Source of the DNA: Canna indica
Taxonomy: Eukaryota; Streptophyta; Magnoliopsida; Zingiberales; Cannaceae
Direction of reading: 5' to 3'
Assembly: GCA_034359265.1 (NCBI GenBank)
Contig: CP136895.1
Span: forward strand, 38,954,001-39,018,000
Length of the DNA: 64,000 bases
The notes beneath the pieces are model-generated. The model saw only the letters and a list, made by a program, of their open reading frames with translations. It was not told the DNA's origin and searched no databases. Shown piece after piece: positions 1 through 9,689 of this stretch (positions within the stretch are counted from its first letter, which is position 1; every line of letters starts with the position of its first letter). A program made the position numbers and the translations under genes.

Positions 1-1184
1 CTATCTATCCCCATGAGTTTATACCGAATGGATGACTTTTAAGCCTCTGAACTAGGTGTCAAACATGCCTATTTACATTTCTGGACATATTTGAATGCCC
101 TTAGGCCATCCACTCCATAATGTCTTAAACATGGGATTCCGACCCTTAAAGTCGGCTAATTCAACTACCATTGGTTGGGGCACACATACTCCATACTGAT
201 ATGAAGTTTTACTAAAGAGAAATGAGGATATAAGCATAATCATGTGGGTGTGGCATTTCACCAAACACTTGGTGGGCATGCTCAAGCCGCACCACGCTTC
301 ACCTCATGCAGCCATCTATAAGGGGGATTTCCGCCATCAAATGCAAGCTCCCGCCATCCCCGACTACCACCCTTATTCTCCACTCTCAATGACCCAACAA
401 AAGAGGGTTTACCCTCCAATCTTAGGGACGTCTACATCAAGAGAAGGCAATGTGATTTCTCTCCCAATCTCAATCAAAATTCAATTTTGAGTAGATCATC
501 AAAACAGTCCCAAAATCCCACAATTAGGGCTCTACAATCAGCCCTAGCCTCTCAAGGGCTGCCCTACACCAAACGCACCTCAAGACTCCAATCAACGCCC
601 AGTGAAAGACCACCAGTCGTCCATAAATCCACAAAGACTTGAGAGATTTCGATTTACAATCATCTACACAAGGGGGCTGCCCTAGAGGTGGGCAAGTCCC
701 TAAAGCTTAAGGCCACTCACCTTGAGAAGAAGGAGAATGAGGAAGAAGATCCTCAACCTCGCGACGAGGCGATTCTGGCGACTGCGAAGGTCCGGCCTCC
801 CAAGCTTGCGCCTCCTCTTCCTCTTGCCTAGGGGCAGGCGTGCATATCCTCCTTGGAGCCATATGGTCATCCCAGGTTTATATGTATATATAAATATTTT
901 ATTTGAAATTACAATTTTACCCCTTAACTTAAGTGAATTCATGAACCCACTTATATCAGTCTATACTAGTCTGAATCGAGTTCCGATCGAACCCCCGGAC
1001 TTGACTCGATCCAACCTTCCATCCCGACTCGAAAAAAATAATTTTCCTCGTGCATAAGGGTCATTTCACCGATCGCGCCCTCCGACAATTTCTCAGCCCG
1101 CTTCGGCGTGCATCTCGGCTTTTTCGCTGAAGCCAAAATAAATAAATTAATTTTTATTTATTTATATTTTTCACGGGTATTACA
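1..1184 (-). mobile_element. Probable Ty3/gypsy-type LTR, minus orientation
   Basis: Read on the minus strand, the segment starts TGTAATACCCGTGA at 1,184 and runs leftwards. TGTAATACCC is a typical start for LTRs of plant gypsy chromoviruses. It contains an AT-rich stretch and then a GC-rich, leader-like part. The other LTR end and the partner LTR are not visible, so the left limit is simply the window edge. Short ORFs here look like chance. Confidence 0.4.
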
Positions 1185-1454
1185 GAGAGAATAGTGTATT
1201 TAATCATTTTGGGTTAAATATTTAAACATGCTGATGGCAGGTGAACCCTAACACACTCAACATGCTTCCTCAATCGAATCCTTATTCTCCCACTCTCAAT
1301 TCAAAACCGCAAAACAGTAACCAAAGTGAGAGCGTAGGAAGTAGCAAGGATCCTTAATTATTTAGAAGATCATGTTGGATGATAGGCTGATGGAAATTTC
1401 CTTGAAACAGTACTGTGAGAAGCTAGAAGAAGAAGAATGATAAGCTAATGGAAA

Positions 1455-1925
1455 TTAGAATGGTATTTCCGTCGTCATCGCTTGCTCGGCTTCCGCATGC
1501 AGAAGCTCCACCAGCACATGCACCGCACCTGGGTTTACCGCCTTGATCCGGTTCCTCCCGTTTGGGCTCGCCGTCACCATCGCGTGCAGTGCTACCTTCG
1601 TCGCCCGGTGTGAGATCCGGTCGTGCATGACGTTTACCGTCTCTTGGAATAGCTCCTCGCCGAGGCTCGCCAACTGCTCGGGCAAAAACACACCGAGTAT
1701 CGATTTCAACAGCAGCGTCGCGTAGGCTTGCGATTCGTAGTTGGATGTTGCATGATCGCCATCAAAGACTCTACCACATCGGCATTCTCAGCGACGATGT
1801 TGGCGAGGCCTTCCTCCGAGATCTGAAGCGCCTGGAGAATGTCGAGCGCGCCGAAGGAAAGCGACGATGTGAAGAGATTACGGTGTGACTTCTGAGAGGT
1901 GCCGTCTTGCCCGACGTAGGCGCAA
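1455..1925 (-). pseudogene. U-box E3 ubiquitin ligase (PUB22/23/24-like) ARM-repeat fragment
   Basis: The minus-strand translation shows an ARM-repeat stretch typical of plant U-box ligases of the PUB22/23/24 group. The motif DRISHRATKVALHAMVTAS is followed by GRNRIKAVNPGAVHVLVELL. Upstream, in another frame, are ALDILQALQISEEGLANIV and VVESLMAIMQ. The two parts are separated by a frameshift near 1,745, where the motif NYESQAYATLLLKS begins. No U-box and no start are present, and the C-terminus is cut after VELL. The parent family ubiquitinates targets in immune and drought signalling, but this copy is a broken fragment. Confidence in the family is good and functionality is very unlikely. Confidence 0.7.
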
Positions 1926-3284
1926 CTCGAAGAAGTGGGCTACTTAAAATTTCTTCTGAAATAGTCGAAAGAAATTAAAAGAAAACAAAGAAAAAAAGGA
2001 AAAAATGAAAACGTGAAGAAGAAGAAGAGTAGTAGTAAGAAGAAGAAAAGCAACAGTAATAATAATAATAATAAGAGCAACAATGGTTTATATTTTATGC
2101 ATCTTCTGTCCGTCAATGACACCTCCAAGGACGTATTCGCGAAATCGTCGTCCACTAGGGGCGTCGTCATCGTCGTCGCTCGACGTAGAGCAGGGCAGCA
2201 CAAGGGAGGTGATGGCAGCGGTGTCAAGGCGACGATGAGAGCAGAGCATCTTGAACTCGTTGTCGTCGATGAATGTCTTGAAGTGCCACTCCTCCGAAGA
2301 GTTCATGTAGGGTATGAAGAGCTCCTCTCCGAAATATTGGAGAAGAAAGAGTCGAAGGAAGTTGAAGAGATGTGAGAGAGAGGAGCATGAAATAGAGAGA
2401 TTAACAGCATGGAAGGAGAAAGAAGGATGGTGAACTCGCATGGGAGAGCATTAAACCGCGTTAAATTGTATGGAGAGAGGAGCATTAACTGATTACTAAA
2501 CCGAATAAGAGGATAGATAAAAGCATTAAACCGTATGGGGAGAGAAAGAGGTGCAAGTGGAATTATATTAGAGAGATAGTGGGGCATTAAAGAGAGAGAA
2601 GTGGGGTATTAAATATGAGAGAGAGAGGCAAGAGAGAGAAAACTATTAAAAATTATTACAAATCTAAAAAAACTTCAATTTGACGTGTCAACAAATATGG
2701 CCTCTAAAAGGTTCCGCAATTATATATGTATATAATTAAAATAAAATAAATTTAAAAAATTATGATAAAACATTTATAAACATTAGTTCACGAAACAAAC
2801 TATAATTTTAAGTAGTAACATTCACATCAAAAAAATTAAGAATAAAAATAAATATCATATATATTAAAATGTATTAGCATAAAATAAATACTAAATATTA
2901 ATTTAATTTATATAATTGTGAAAGTAAAAATATACCTCTCTTTTTAAATATGATTTTTCTTTATTACTTAAAATTCACCAAACATACTAACTGCATAACA
3001 TGTAAAGAAAAAAAAATCATTATAATTAATTTATATATTTTAATGTCATAATTGTGATATTGGTAATTGAATTATTTTTATTTTAATATTTTCAATTATG
3101 CATGTTCAGTTGTAATATTGTATAAAAAATATTATTAAACAACTAATTTATTCATTAATCACAACTTATTTTACCAACTATTTATTAAATACTCCTAAAT
3201 TATAATATTAAAATAGATGACCACATAGGTAATTAAAAAAAATAAAATAATAAGACTATTTTATGATATGTATATCAAAATAGG
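1926..3284. other. AT-rich intergenic DNA with low-complexity tracts
   Basis: The stretch at 2,010-2,080 is an AAG/AAT low-complexity tract. A minus-strand open frame at 2,088-2,441 contains a non-repetitive stretch (near EEWHFKTFIDDNEFKML) that could be a gene fragment, but I do not recognise it. From 2,640 on the sequence is strongly AT-rich and I see no gene. Confidence 0.5.
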
Positions 3285-3816
3285 GCAAATATAAAAAAAA
3301 ACATGAACTTTGGACCTTTTCCTATTTTTAGCATAAACTTTTTTCATTAGCAAAAAAATACACGAACTATCATTATGTTACCCCGTTTAGCACGCACCGT
3401 CATTTTTGACGGTTTTGGCTGATGTGTCACTTAACGGAGAATACATGATAAATACTTATCCTACGTAGACTATTATTTTATTATTTTAATCAATTTTATT
3501 ATTAAAAAATATTATTATTTTTCTTCTCTCCTTTGCTTCCTCCTCATCTTCCTTTTCTTCCTCGCCGCCGGGCAAGACCATCGCCGCTGGTGTCCCTCCC
3601 CACGACATCAACCTCCACCTTAAGTTTAAGGAATCCCTCTCCACCTCCGTTATCGGCGCCTACAGCGCCCTCCACAACTACGTCCTCGACTCCAGCCCTT
3701 CCTGCACCTAGGTCACCCTCTGGGCCAGCATCATCTGCAACATGGGCAACAACATCCGCGTCTCTCCCATCTAAAAGAATCTCTCTTGTTTTCCTCCATT
3801 GTCATCTAAAACTCAC

Positions 3817-3956
3817 CTAAATTAGAAGCAGCTCTGGCAAGTCGATATCTGCCTGCAGATCCCGTATTAGCCTCTCCATCCGCCCCTCGTACGCCTCGGT
3901 GTCCTCACACAAAATTGTATCGCTCTCCCCTTGGTACATGATCACCGCCGCCAGCT
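3817..3956 (-). pseudogene. SASA-type carbohydrate esterase fragment
   Basis: The minus strand encodes MYQGESDTILCEDTEAYEGR followed by MERLIRDLQADIDLPELLLI. This matches the family of plant sialate-O-acetylesterase-like (SASA domain, DUF303) carbohydrate esterases, where the W/M-YQGESD block is characteristic. Only about 45 residues survive. The Gly run just upstream is the translation of the poly-C tract. Flanking sequence suggests that a TIR element captured the fragment. It is not a functional enzyme. Confidence 0.6.
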
Positions 3957-3975
3957 CCCCCCCCCCCCCCCCCCC
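3957..3975. repeat. Poly-C tract (19 C)
   Basis: An uninterrupted run of 19 cytosines separates the esterase fragment from the gypsy integrase relic and marks a chimeric junction. It could also be a sequencing or assembly boundary. Confidence 0.9.
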
Positions 3976-3976
3976 G

Positions 3977-5330
3977 ACCTCAAAGGATGTGCTGAGGTTC
4001 ATAGATCGAATCGTGGTGCCTAATATGGCAGAGGTGCGCAGACAAGTCCTAGAGCTGGGTCATCGCTCCACTTATACGATGCATTTGGGAGCCACCAAAA
4101 TGTACCAAGATCTAAGGCAGTATTACTGGTGGAAGGGCATGAAAAGGGAGGTTGCGGAATTCGTATCCAAGTGTTTGATCTGCCAACAAGTAAAGTTCGA
4201 ACACCTGAAGCCCGCGGGCCTGTTACAAAACCTAGAGGTTCCCGAGTGGAAGTGGGAGAAGATCATCATGGATCTAGTGACAGGGTTGCCTAAGTCAAAA
4301 GGCGGTTTTGATTCTACCTGGGTGGTGGTTGACAGATTGACAAAGACCGCCCATTTCATACCCGTCAAGATAACCTTTTCTGCATAGCAGTACGCCAGAC
4401 TATTCTTGGACAAGATTGTAGCATACCATGGTACCCCAGTGATGATCATATGTGATCGCGATACCCAATTCACAGCCTGATTTTGGCAGTCCTTCCAGGA
4501 AGCCTTGGGTACCCAAGTGCACTTCAGCACAACTTTCCATCCACAGACGGACAGACAATCAGAGAGGACCATCCAAACCTTGGAAGATATGCTGAGGAGC
4601 GTGCGTCCTGCATATGGCCGACGGGTGGGAGAAACACCTACCATTGATCGAGTTCGCCTACAACAATAGCTATATATCACAGTAGCATTAGCATGGCTCC
4701 TTTCGAGGCCTTGTATGGGCGGCGGTGTAGGTCTCCTGTGGGCTGGTTTAAGATCGGAGAATCACTCATGGTGGGTCCTGATCTAGTTGAGGAAGCGGTA
4801 GAGAAGGTGAAAACTATAAAGGAAAGATTGCTGGCGGCCCAGAGTCGTCAGAAAATATATGTCGATAAGAAGGCCAGAGAGTTAGAGTTCGCTGAGGGTG
4901 ACTTGGTGTTCCTCAAGATTTCCCCTATGAAAGGGGTCATCCGGTTTGGGAAGAATGGGGAAGTTGAGCCCTAGGTTCATTGGGTCTTTCCCTGTTCTCA
5001 AGCGGAGAAGCGTGGCGGCTTACGAATTGGCTTTGCCTCCTAGCCTTAGTAGAGTTCACCTAGTTTTTCATATATCCATGCTCATGCGTTATGTAAGAAA
5101 CGATTCGCATGTGATCGAGCCCTCTTCTATCGAAGTAGATTCGACTGTCTCATTCGAGAAAAGGTCGGTGGAGATCCTCGACCGCCAAATTAGAAAGCTG
5201 AGGTCCAAAAAAATCCCCCTGGTGAAAGTTAGATGGGAGCACCACTCCGGGTAAGAGGCCACTTGGGAGGTAGAGCGATACATGAGAGAGCATGTCATAT
5301 CTTCAAAGATTCTTTCCTAGTTCAAATGGG
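3977..5330 (+). pseudogene. Ty3/gypsy chromovirus integrase and chromodomain relic
   Basis: Translation shows, in order, an H2C2 zinc-binding region (ending CLICQQVK), the integrase core start (IIMDLVTGLPKSKGGF), a region with CDRDTQF, and the C-terminal block with MAPFEALYGRRCRSP and FHISMLMRYV. A chromodomain-like tail follows (VKVRWEHHS .. EATWEVERYMRE). The order and wording fit plant Tekay/Del-type chromoviruses. The frame is broken by a TAG at 4,386, a TGA near 4,478, frameshifts between 4,600 and 4,690 and near 4,950-4,975, and a TAA at 5,252 where a Glu codon would be expected. Gag, protease, RT and RNase H are absent, so only the 3' part of pol remains. Confidence 0.85.
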
Positions 5331-5488
5331 ATTTGAATTTTGGAAAGGTAAATATTTACATGCCATATCTTGATAGATACTTTCCAAGTTCCAATGGGAT
5401 TTTAATTTTGGAAAGGGAAATATTTACTTGCCATATATATCTTGAGAGATTCTTTCCTAATTCAAATGAGATTTGAATTATGGAAAGG
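5290..5488. repeat. Three imperfect tandem copies, about 65-70 bp
   Basis: The phrase 'catatctt..agattctttcc..gttcaaatgggatttgaatttt ggaaagg' occurs three times in a row, starting near 5,290, 5,359 and 5,430. It follows the integrase relic and may be the start of that element's 3' LTR or a satellite-like local duplication. Confidence 0.6.
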
Positions 5489-5877
5489 ATACCTATACAA
5501 AGAGGAGTGGGAGGGACCTTGAGGTGATGTGATATCACCTAATTCTCCTCTCTTGTTGCCCCAATTCTTCACCTTGATGCCGCCTCCCTTCCTCCTTTCT
5601 TGGGTGCCGAATTCTATTGCTCTTAGGTGCATCCATCACCTACTACATCGAGGACGGGAGTCACGTCTTCGGAGGAGCAAAATTTAGAGGTACGAGTATT
5701 GTATTTAGCAAATTTTGCTCACCGTTAATTTCTTCTTCTCTTGGCCAACTCTTGCTGGAAGTGTTGGTCATCTTCTTGGACAAAGGAATGTCCTTTGCTG
5801 AACCATAGAGCCACGACGAGTTTCTAGTGGTTGGATTAGTTGTGGGACAACTTGGTGTGGATCGTCGTTGGAGGGCA
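5489..5877. other. Unassigned sequence between integrase relic and next LTR
   Basis: GC-neutral sequence with short ORFs only. It may be the remainder of the gypsy 3' LTR. No defining ends were found. Confidence 0.3.
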
Positions 5878-6512
5878 TGTTAGCCTAAGGTCTTCAACCT
5901 TGGTCTTAATATCGGATTAATTTTAATGATAACAAACATGAAACTAATGTTTCATTGAGAAATACTTTCAGGTTCCAAGTCGGTTAGCGCACGACGTCCG
6001 AGATCGGAAAAATCAGAGAAATCGGCAAGGACGCTCGTCGACGTTTGGAATTCTTCTGGAAGATAGAGTTTAGGTTTAGGGTGTCTAGCATGTGTTGTAA
6101 TCTTCTTTTATGATGCAAAGAACCCAAATCTCAAAATATGAAAATCAAAAAATTGCCCTAAAATTCATTAAGCCTAGGGACCTCCTTGGAGGGCTATATG
6201 ACCTAGACATTTTATTGGCACCAAAAGTCCCAGTAATTGTTCCTTAGGTAAAAACTAGTAAACGACATATTTTTAAGAATTTTTTGGAAGCTTTTAACTT
6301 ATGCATATTTGACCCGGGAGATTATAGAATTTTCGTTTTAGGGAAATTTGTACTACACCCCAAAAGGTAGATTTTGATTTTTTAAACAGTTTTATTGAAT
6401 CTAAATAGGGGATAATCCTTATACAATATTTATGTTTTAAAGTTATTAACTTGAGCAAACAAGCAAAAATTCAGTTAAACCAAGCAGTATGCATAGGTTC
6501 AGTCGATCGACC

Positions 6513-8274
6513 TAGGGGTGGCAATTTTATCCACATCCGCCAACTAAAAACCGCATTCGTACTGTATTCGATCTGTATCCGCAAGTAAAAATGGATATGG
6601 ATACGGATACAGATCTGGAAATTTTATATCCGCGTGGATACGGTGTGGATATGAATTTGTCTGTGTATCCGCACTGTATCTGCACCGTATCCGCACCGCC
6701 TATCCGCCCCATTTTAATTACTATTTTACCCATATATATATAATATACATATGTAAGAGGCCAAGGGCGATATTGTAATTTTATAACAAATATATATAAT
6801 ATATTATCTCTAAAATTCTAAATATCTAAAATTTCACTGGTCAGCCTTCTTCTTACCCTAATTCTATTTGCATTGCCCATTCGCCCGCCCCTTTCCTCAC
6901 GAAGACACTAGTAGTCGGCGATCGGCAGCCGCATCAGTGCATCACGACAGATCGATTGCTCCCGTAGCACTTGATTTTGCCACAGTCAAACCGCCTGTAG
7001 ACGAAGTCCCTCCCCACGGCAATCTCCGTGAAGCTCAACCCGGCGGGGATCCGCATCTCCTCCCACCACCAGCAATGCGGCGTGCCGCCGATCAAACCGC
7101 AGACGTGAGTGTCCCCAGCGCTGATCGCGGAGGGCGGCGGCCCCCAGTAGATCCGCTTCTTGTAGATCTCATCGTCGTGGTCAAGGAAGCCCCACCAGCA
7201 CATGGTGGTGTTGGCGCGCTCGGCGGGGGTGGGGAGGGTAAGGCCGCACAAGAAGCCATTCCCGGCGGCGACGATGGCGTAGGGAACATCGCCCGACTCG
7301 TAGTAGTACTGCTCGCGACTGACGACATTGGTGTAGTTGAGCTCGAAGCGGTAGGCGATGTCGGAGGACACGAGGGCGAAGGGGGGAGGAGAGTCAAGAA
7401 GACGGAGAGGAGAAGGGCGAGAGGAGGGAGGAGAGGGAGGAGGAGTTTGGTGGGATTTGAAGGAGGCGGCATGAGGTTGGGGATGGGTTGATTTTAGTAG
7501 TGGAGAAGCTCATTGTAACTTGGCAAAGGAAGAGGATGAGATGAGGAATTGGTGTGCTGTGTCAAAGATAGTTGGTATATCGGGGAGGTGCGTTTTGATT
7601 GGACAAAGTGGGAGAAGTGGAGAACGGCTACAGGCACAGCAGACAGACTACAACGACTACTAGTGCATCTTGCATAGACTACAAACTAATGTGTTTTGCG
7701 CCTCTCTTTCTTAAGTGGTTTGTTGCTTGACTTTTTCTTGTAGATGTTGCTTCACCCGTTCAAGAAGGATGATGATTCAAGCTAGGAAGGTGTCGCCTTG
7801 GAGCAAACAGGGTTGGGTCTCTTTGATGCCTTCTTTGCTAGCTTGTCTATGATCATGGTCAGCGAGGTGTGTTCGAATTTATCATGGTTTTGTTGATGTT
7901 TTTGACAAGTTTGATTTTAGAGTAAATTTGGTCACATGAATTTTTAAACTTGTTCTTGCTAGATTGAAGTTGAGACATTTATAATCGCCGCTCTTATGGC
8001 TATGCATCATCCAAAGTTCATTTATATCATTTATTTATTTATATCATTTATATCCAAAGTCATCCAAATTAAATATATTATTTTAATATTTTTTTAAATA
8101 CGGATGTGGATACGGATGCGGTGCGGATATCCGTATTTGAAGCGGTGTGGATATGGATATTCATATTCATATCCATAGCGGATACGGTGCGGATACGGAT
8201 GTGCGGATATGGGGTACAGATGCGGATGCAGATAATGCACTATCCGCACCATATCCGATCCGTTGCCAGGCCTA
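6513..8274. mobile_element. Non-autonomous hAT element with captured gene fragment (Pack-hAT)
   Basis: The left end is TAGGGGTGGCAA and the right end, read inwards, is TAGGCCTGGCAA (10 of 12 match). Flanking 8-mers are GATCGACC (6,505-6,512) and GACCGACC (8,275-8,282), an 8-bp target duplication with one mismatch, as expected for hAT. Both subterminal regions are filled with GGATAYGG-type repeats in opposite orientation. The interior contains a plant receptor-kinase ectodomain fragment on the minus strand and no transposase. Confidence 0.75.
6934..7472 (-). pseudogene. Receptor-like kinase ectodomain fragment (RCC1-like, CRINKLY4-related type)
   Basis: The first 30 or so codons after the ATG at 7,472 are hydrophobic and Leu/Pro-rich, like a signal peptide. 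After a frameshift near 7,380 the frame reads LVSSDIAYRFELN, then repeated blocks with glycine and cysteine such as AIVAAGNGFLCGL, TTMCWWGFLD, AISAGDTHVCGLIGG and FTEIAVGRDFV. Such repeats form the RCC1-like ectodomain of CRINKLY4-related receptor kinases. No transmembrane or kinase part follows. The piece lies wholly inside a hAT element, which suggests transduplication. The exact parent is uncertain. Confidence 0.55.
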
Positions 8275-8407
8275 GACCGACCGATGCCCAGAATAGGCAG
8301 AATGCCTTCAGTCGCTCGGCGATCGCTCGGTCGGTCGACCGACGATCGACCAGCAAGCGATCGGGTGTCGGCAACGGGTAGAAAAATGCCCATTGACGAG
8401 CCTTGAG

Positions 8408-8710
8408 TAGGGGTGGCAATTGAAACCGATTAACCACGTTTAACCAGTTAACCGAACCACAAAATCTGATTTCGGATAGTGGATTTGCGGTTCGGTTTCG
8501 ACTTCGGTTAGTAAAATCTCAAAACCGATTTTAAACGGTTCGATTTTGATTACCGGGTCACGGATAACCGGTAATCGAAACCAATTATATATTTTGATTT
8601 CGGTTATCGATTATCCGCGGTTAACCAATAATCGGAACCGCTAATTATATATATCAAATATTTATTCTAAACCCAAAACCCGTTAGCCGTTTACCTATTT
8701 ACTCTCATAT
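8408..8710. mobile_element. Second hAT-type terminus (TAGGGGTGGCAA)
   Basis: It begins TAGGGGTGGCAATTG and is dominated by alternating AACCG/CGGTT motifs up to about 8,640, the composition seen in other hAT-like MITEs here (21,383; 27,613; 63,696). The right terminus was not found. Confidence 0.5.
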
Positions 8711-9245
8711 ATATTTCAGTTCAACCCTAAATTTTAATCCTAATCTTCTATTCTTCTCCATCTCCCCCGTTCGGCGCCGACTGCCCTTCCTCCAAGCGAG
8801 GAAGGTGGAGATGCCTCCAAGCGAGGATGACGGATCAGAGTCCCACAGCGAGCTCCGTGAGGGACAAAAAGGAACTGCTCAAAGGCCCGTTGTCTCTTGA
8901 AGAAAGGAAGCAACACAGCTTCCTTTCTTCGTCGAGTTCCCTTCCTAGGAGGAACGTTGAGTGACCTTTTACATCTCGTTTTGCTAATTTCAATTCCTAG
9001 CTTATTGAGTTTGATTTTGGCGAGTTGTTTTTGATCTGGCAGTTCACTATGTTATGCGCTTTTTTAGTCTTTTGTTATGCACTTTTTTAGTCTTTTCTCT
9101 ACGACAGAGAGTTTCTTTCTTCCTCTCTTTTCATCTTATTTTGCTTTGTTTTCATGCCATCTGTTGCTTCCTATCCAAAGCACGATTATTATGTTGTTAT
9201 TATATTTGGTCAGCTGCTGCAAAATGGTCTACAAGACCATTTCCT
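8711..9245. other. Unassigned, leader-like GC-rich patch
   Basis: The stretch at 8,760-8,960 is GC-rich and has an internal repeat (CCTCCAAGCGAGGA twice). T-rich DNA follows. No convincing ORF; it may be interior sequence of the hAT-type element that begins at 8,408. Confidence 0.3.
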
Positions 9246-9248
9246 TAA

Positions 9249-9686
9249 CACTGTGTTTGGATAACTTTGAGTAAGGGATTTGGAGGGGGAGGGGTTTGAA
9301 GGAGTTTGAAGGGTTTTGGAGGGGGAGGGGTTTGGAGGTTTTTGAAAGGGTTTTAAAAACCTTGTTTGGTTAAACTTCATAAAGGGTTTGGAGGGGTTTG
9401 GAGGGATTTGATAGACCGCTATGCCCTCGTTTATAATAATATATATTTTTGTTCTAAGGATACTTTTGTAATTTAACTATTTTTAATTCATTAACTCTTC
9501 AAACCCCTCCAAAACCCTCCATTTTGGGGGGTTTTGAAAATGAGTTCTAGGAGGGGTTTGGAGGGGTTTGAAACCCCTCCAAACCCCTTAAAAAAGTTAT
9601 CCAAACAGGGTGTTTTAAACCCCTCCAAAACCCTCCCCCTCCAAACCCCTCCGAAACCTTCTGAAACCCTCAATCCAAACATAGTG
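9249..9686. mobile_element. PIF/Harbinger (Tourist)-like MITE
   Basis: The terminal repeats CACTGTGTTTGGAT and, inverted, CACTATGTTTGGAT are flanked by TAA on both sides (9,246-9,248 and 9,687-9,689), a 3-bp duplication typical of PIF/Harbinger. Both arms are built from GGAGGGGTTTGGAGG-like units and can fold back on each other. The element is 438 bp and has no coding capacity. Confidence 0.75.
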
Positions 9687-9689
9687 TAA

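Larger units (their letters stand above)
3285..3975. mobile_element. Left end of a TIR element carrying gene fragments, truncated at a poly-C tract
   Basis: The start (about 3,296-3,440: repeated 'gaacttt / cacgaacta' phrases, then GACGGTTTTGGCTGATGTG) resembles terminal repeats of MULE-like elements elsewhere in the window (11-14 kb). GC-rich, gene-like DNA follows at 3,540-3,956. No matching right end exists, because the sequence passes through a C tract straight into a gypsy integrase relic. The plus frame at 3,555-3,770 (motif FKESLSTSVIGAYSALHNYV) looks like real protein sequence of unknown family. Confidence 0.4.
5878..8407 (+). mobile_element. Copy of the TGTTGGCCTAAGG LTR family (SIRE/Maximus-like), split by a hAT element
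   Basis: It begins TGTTAGCCTAAGG and contains the phrase TTTTAATGATAACAAACATG, as do the copies at 37,873, 51,380 and 63,144. The copy is interrupted at 6,513-8,274 by a hAT element. It resumes at 8,283 in the block rich in CGGTCGACC palindromes that the complete copy at 51,380 also carries. A second hAT-type end at 8,408 truncates it. The start sequence and the long LTR resemble SIRE/Maximus copia LTRs, which is an inference. Confidence 0.65.

Noticed and set aside
1940..2375. Lys/Ser- and Leu-rich ORFs on both strands (for example MKKKKSSSKKKK)
   Set aside because: They are translations of an AAG/AAT low-complexity tract and have no domain features.
6868..7491. 207-codon plus-strand ORF
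   Set aside because: Antisense shadow of the receptor-kinase ectodomain fragment.
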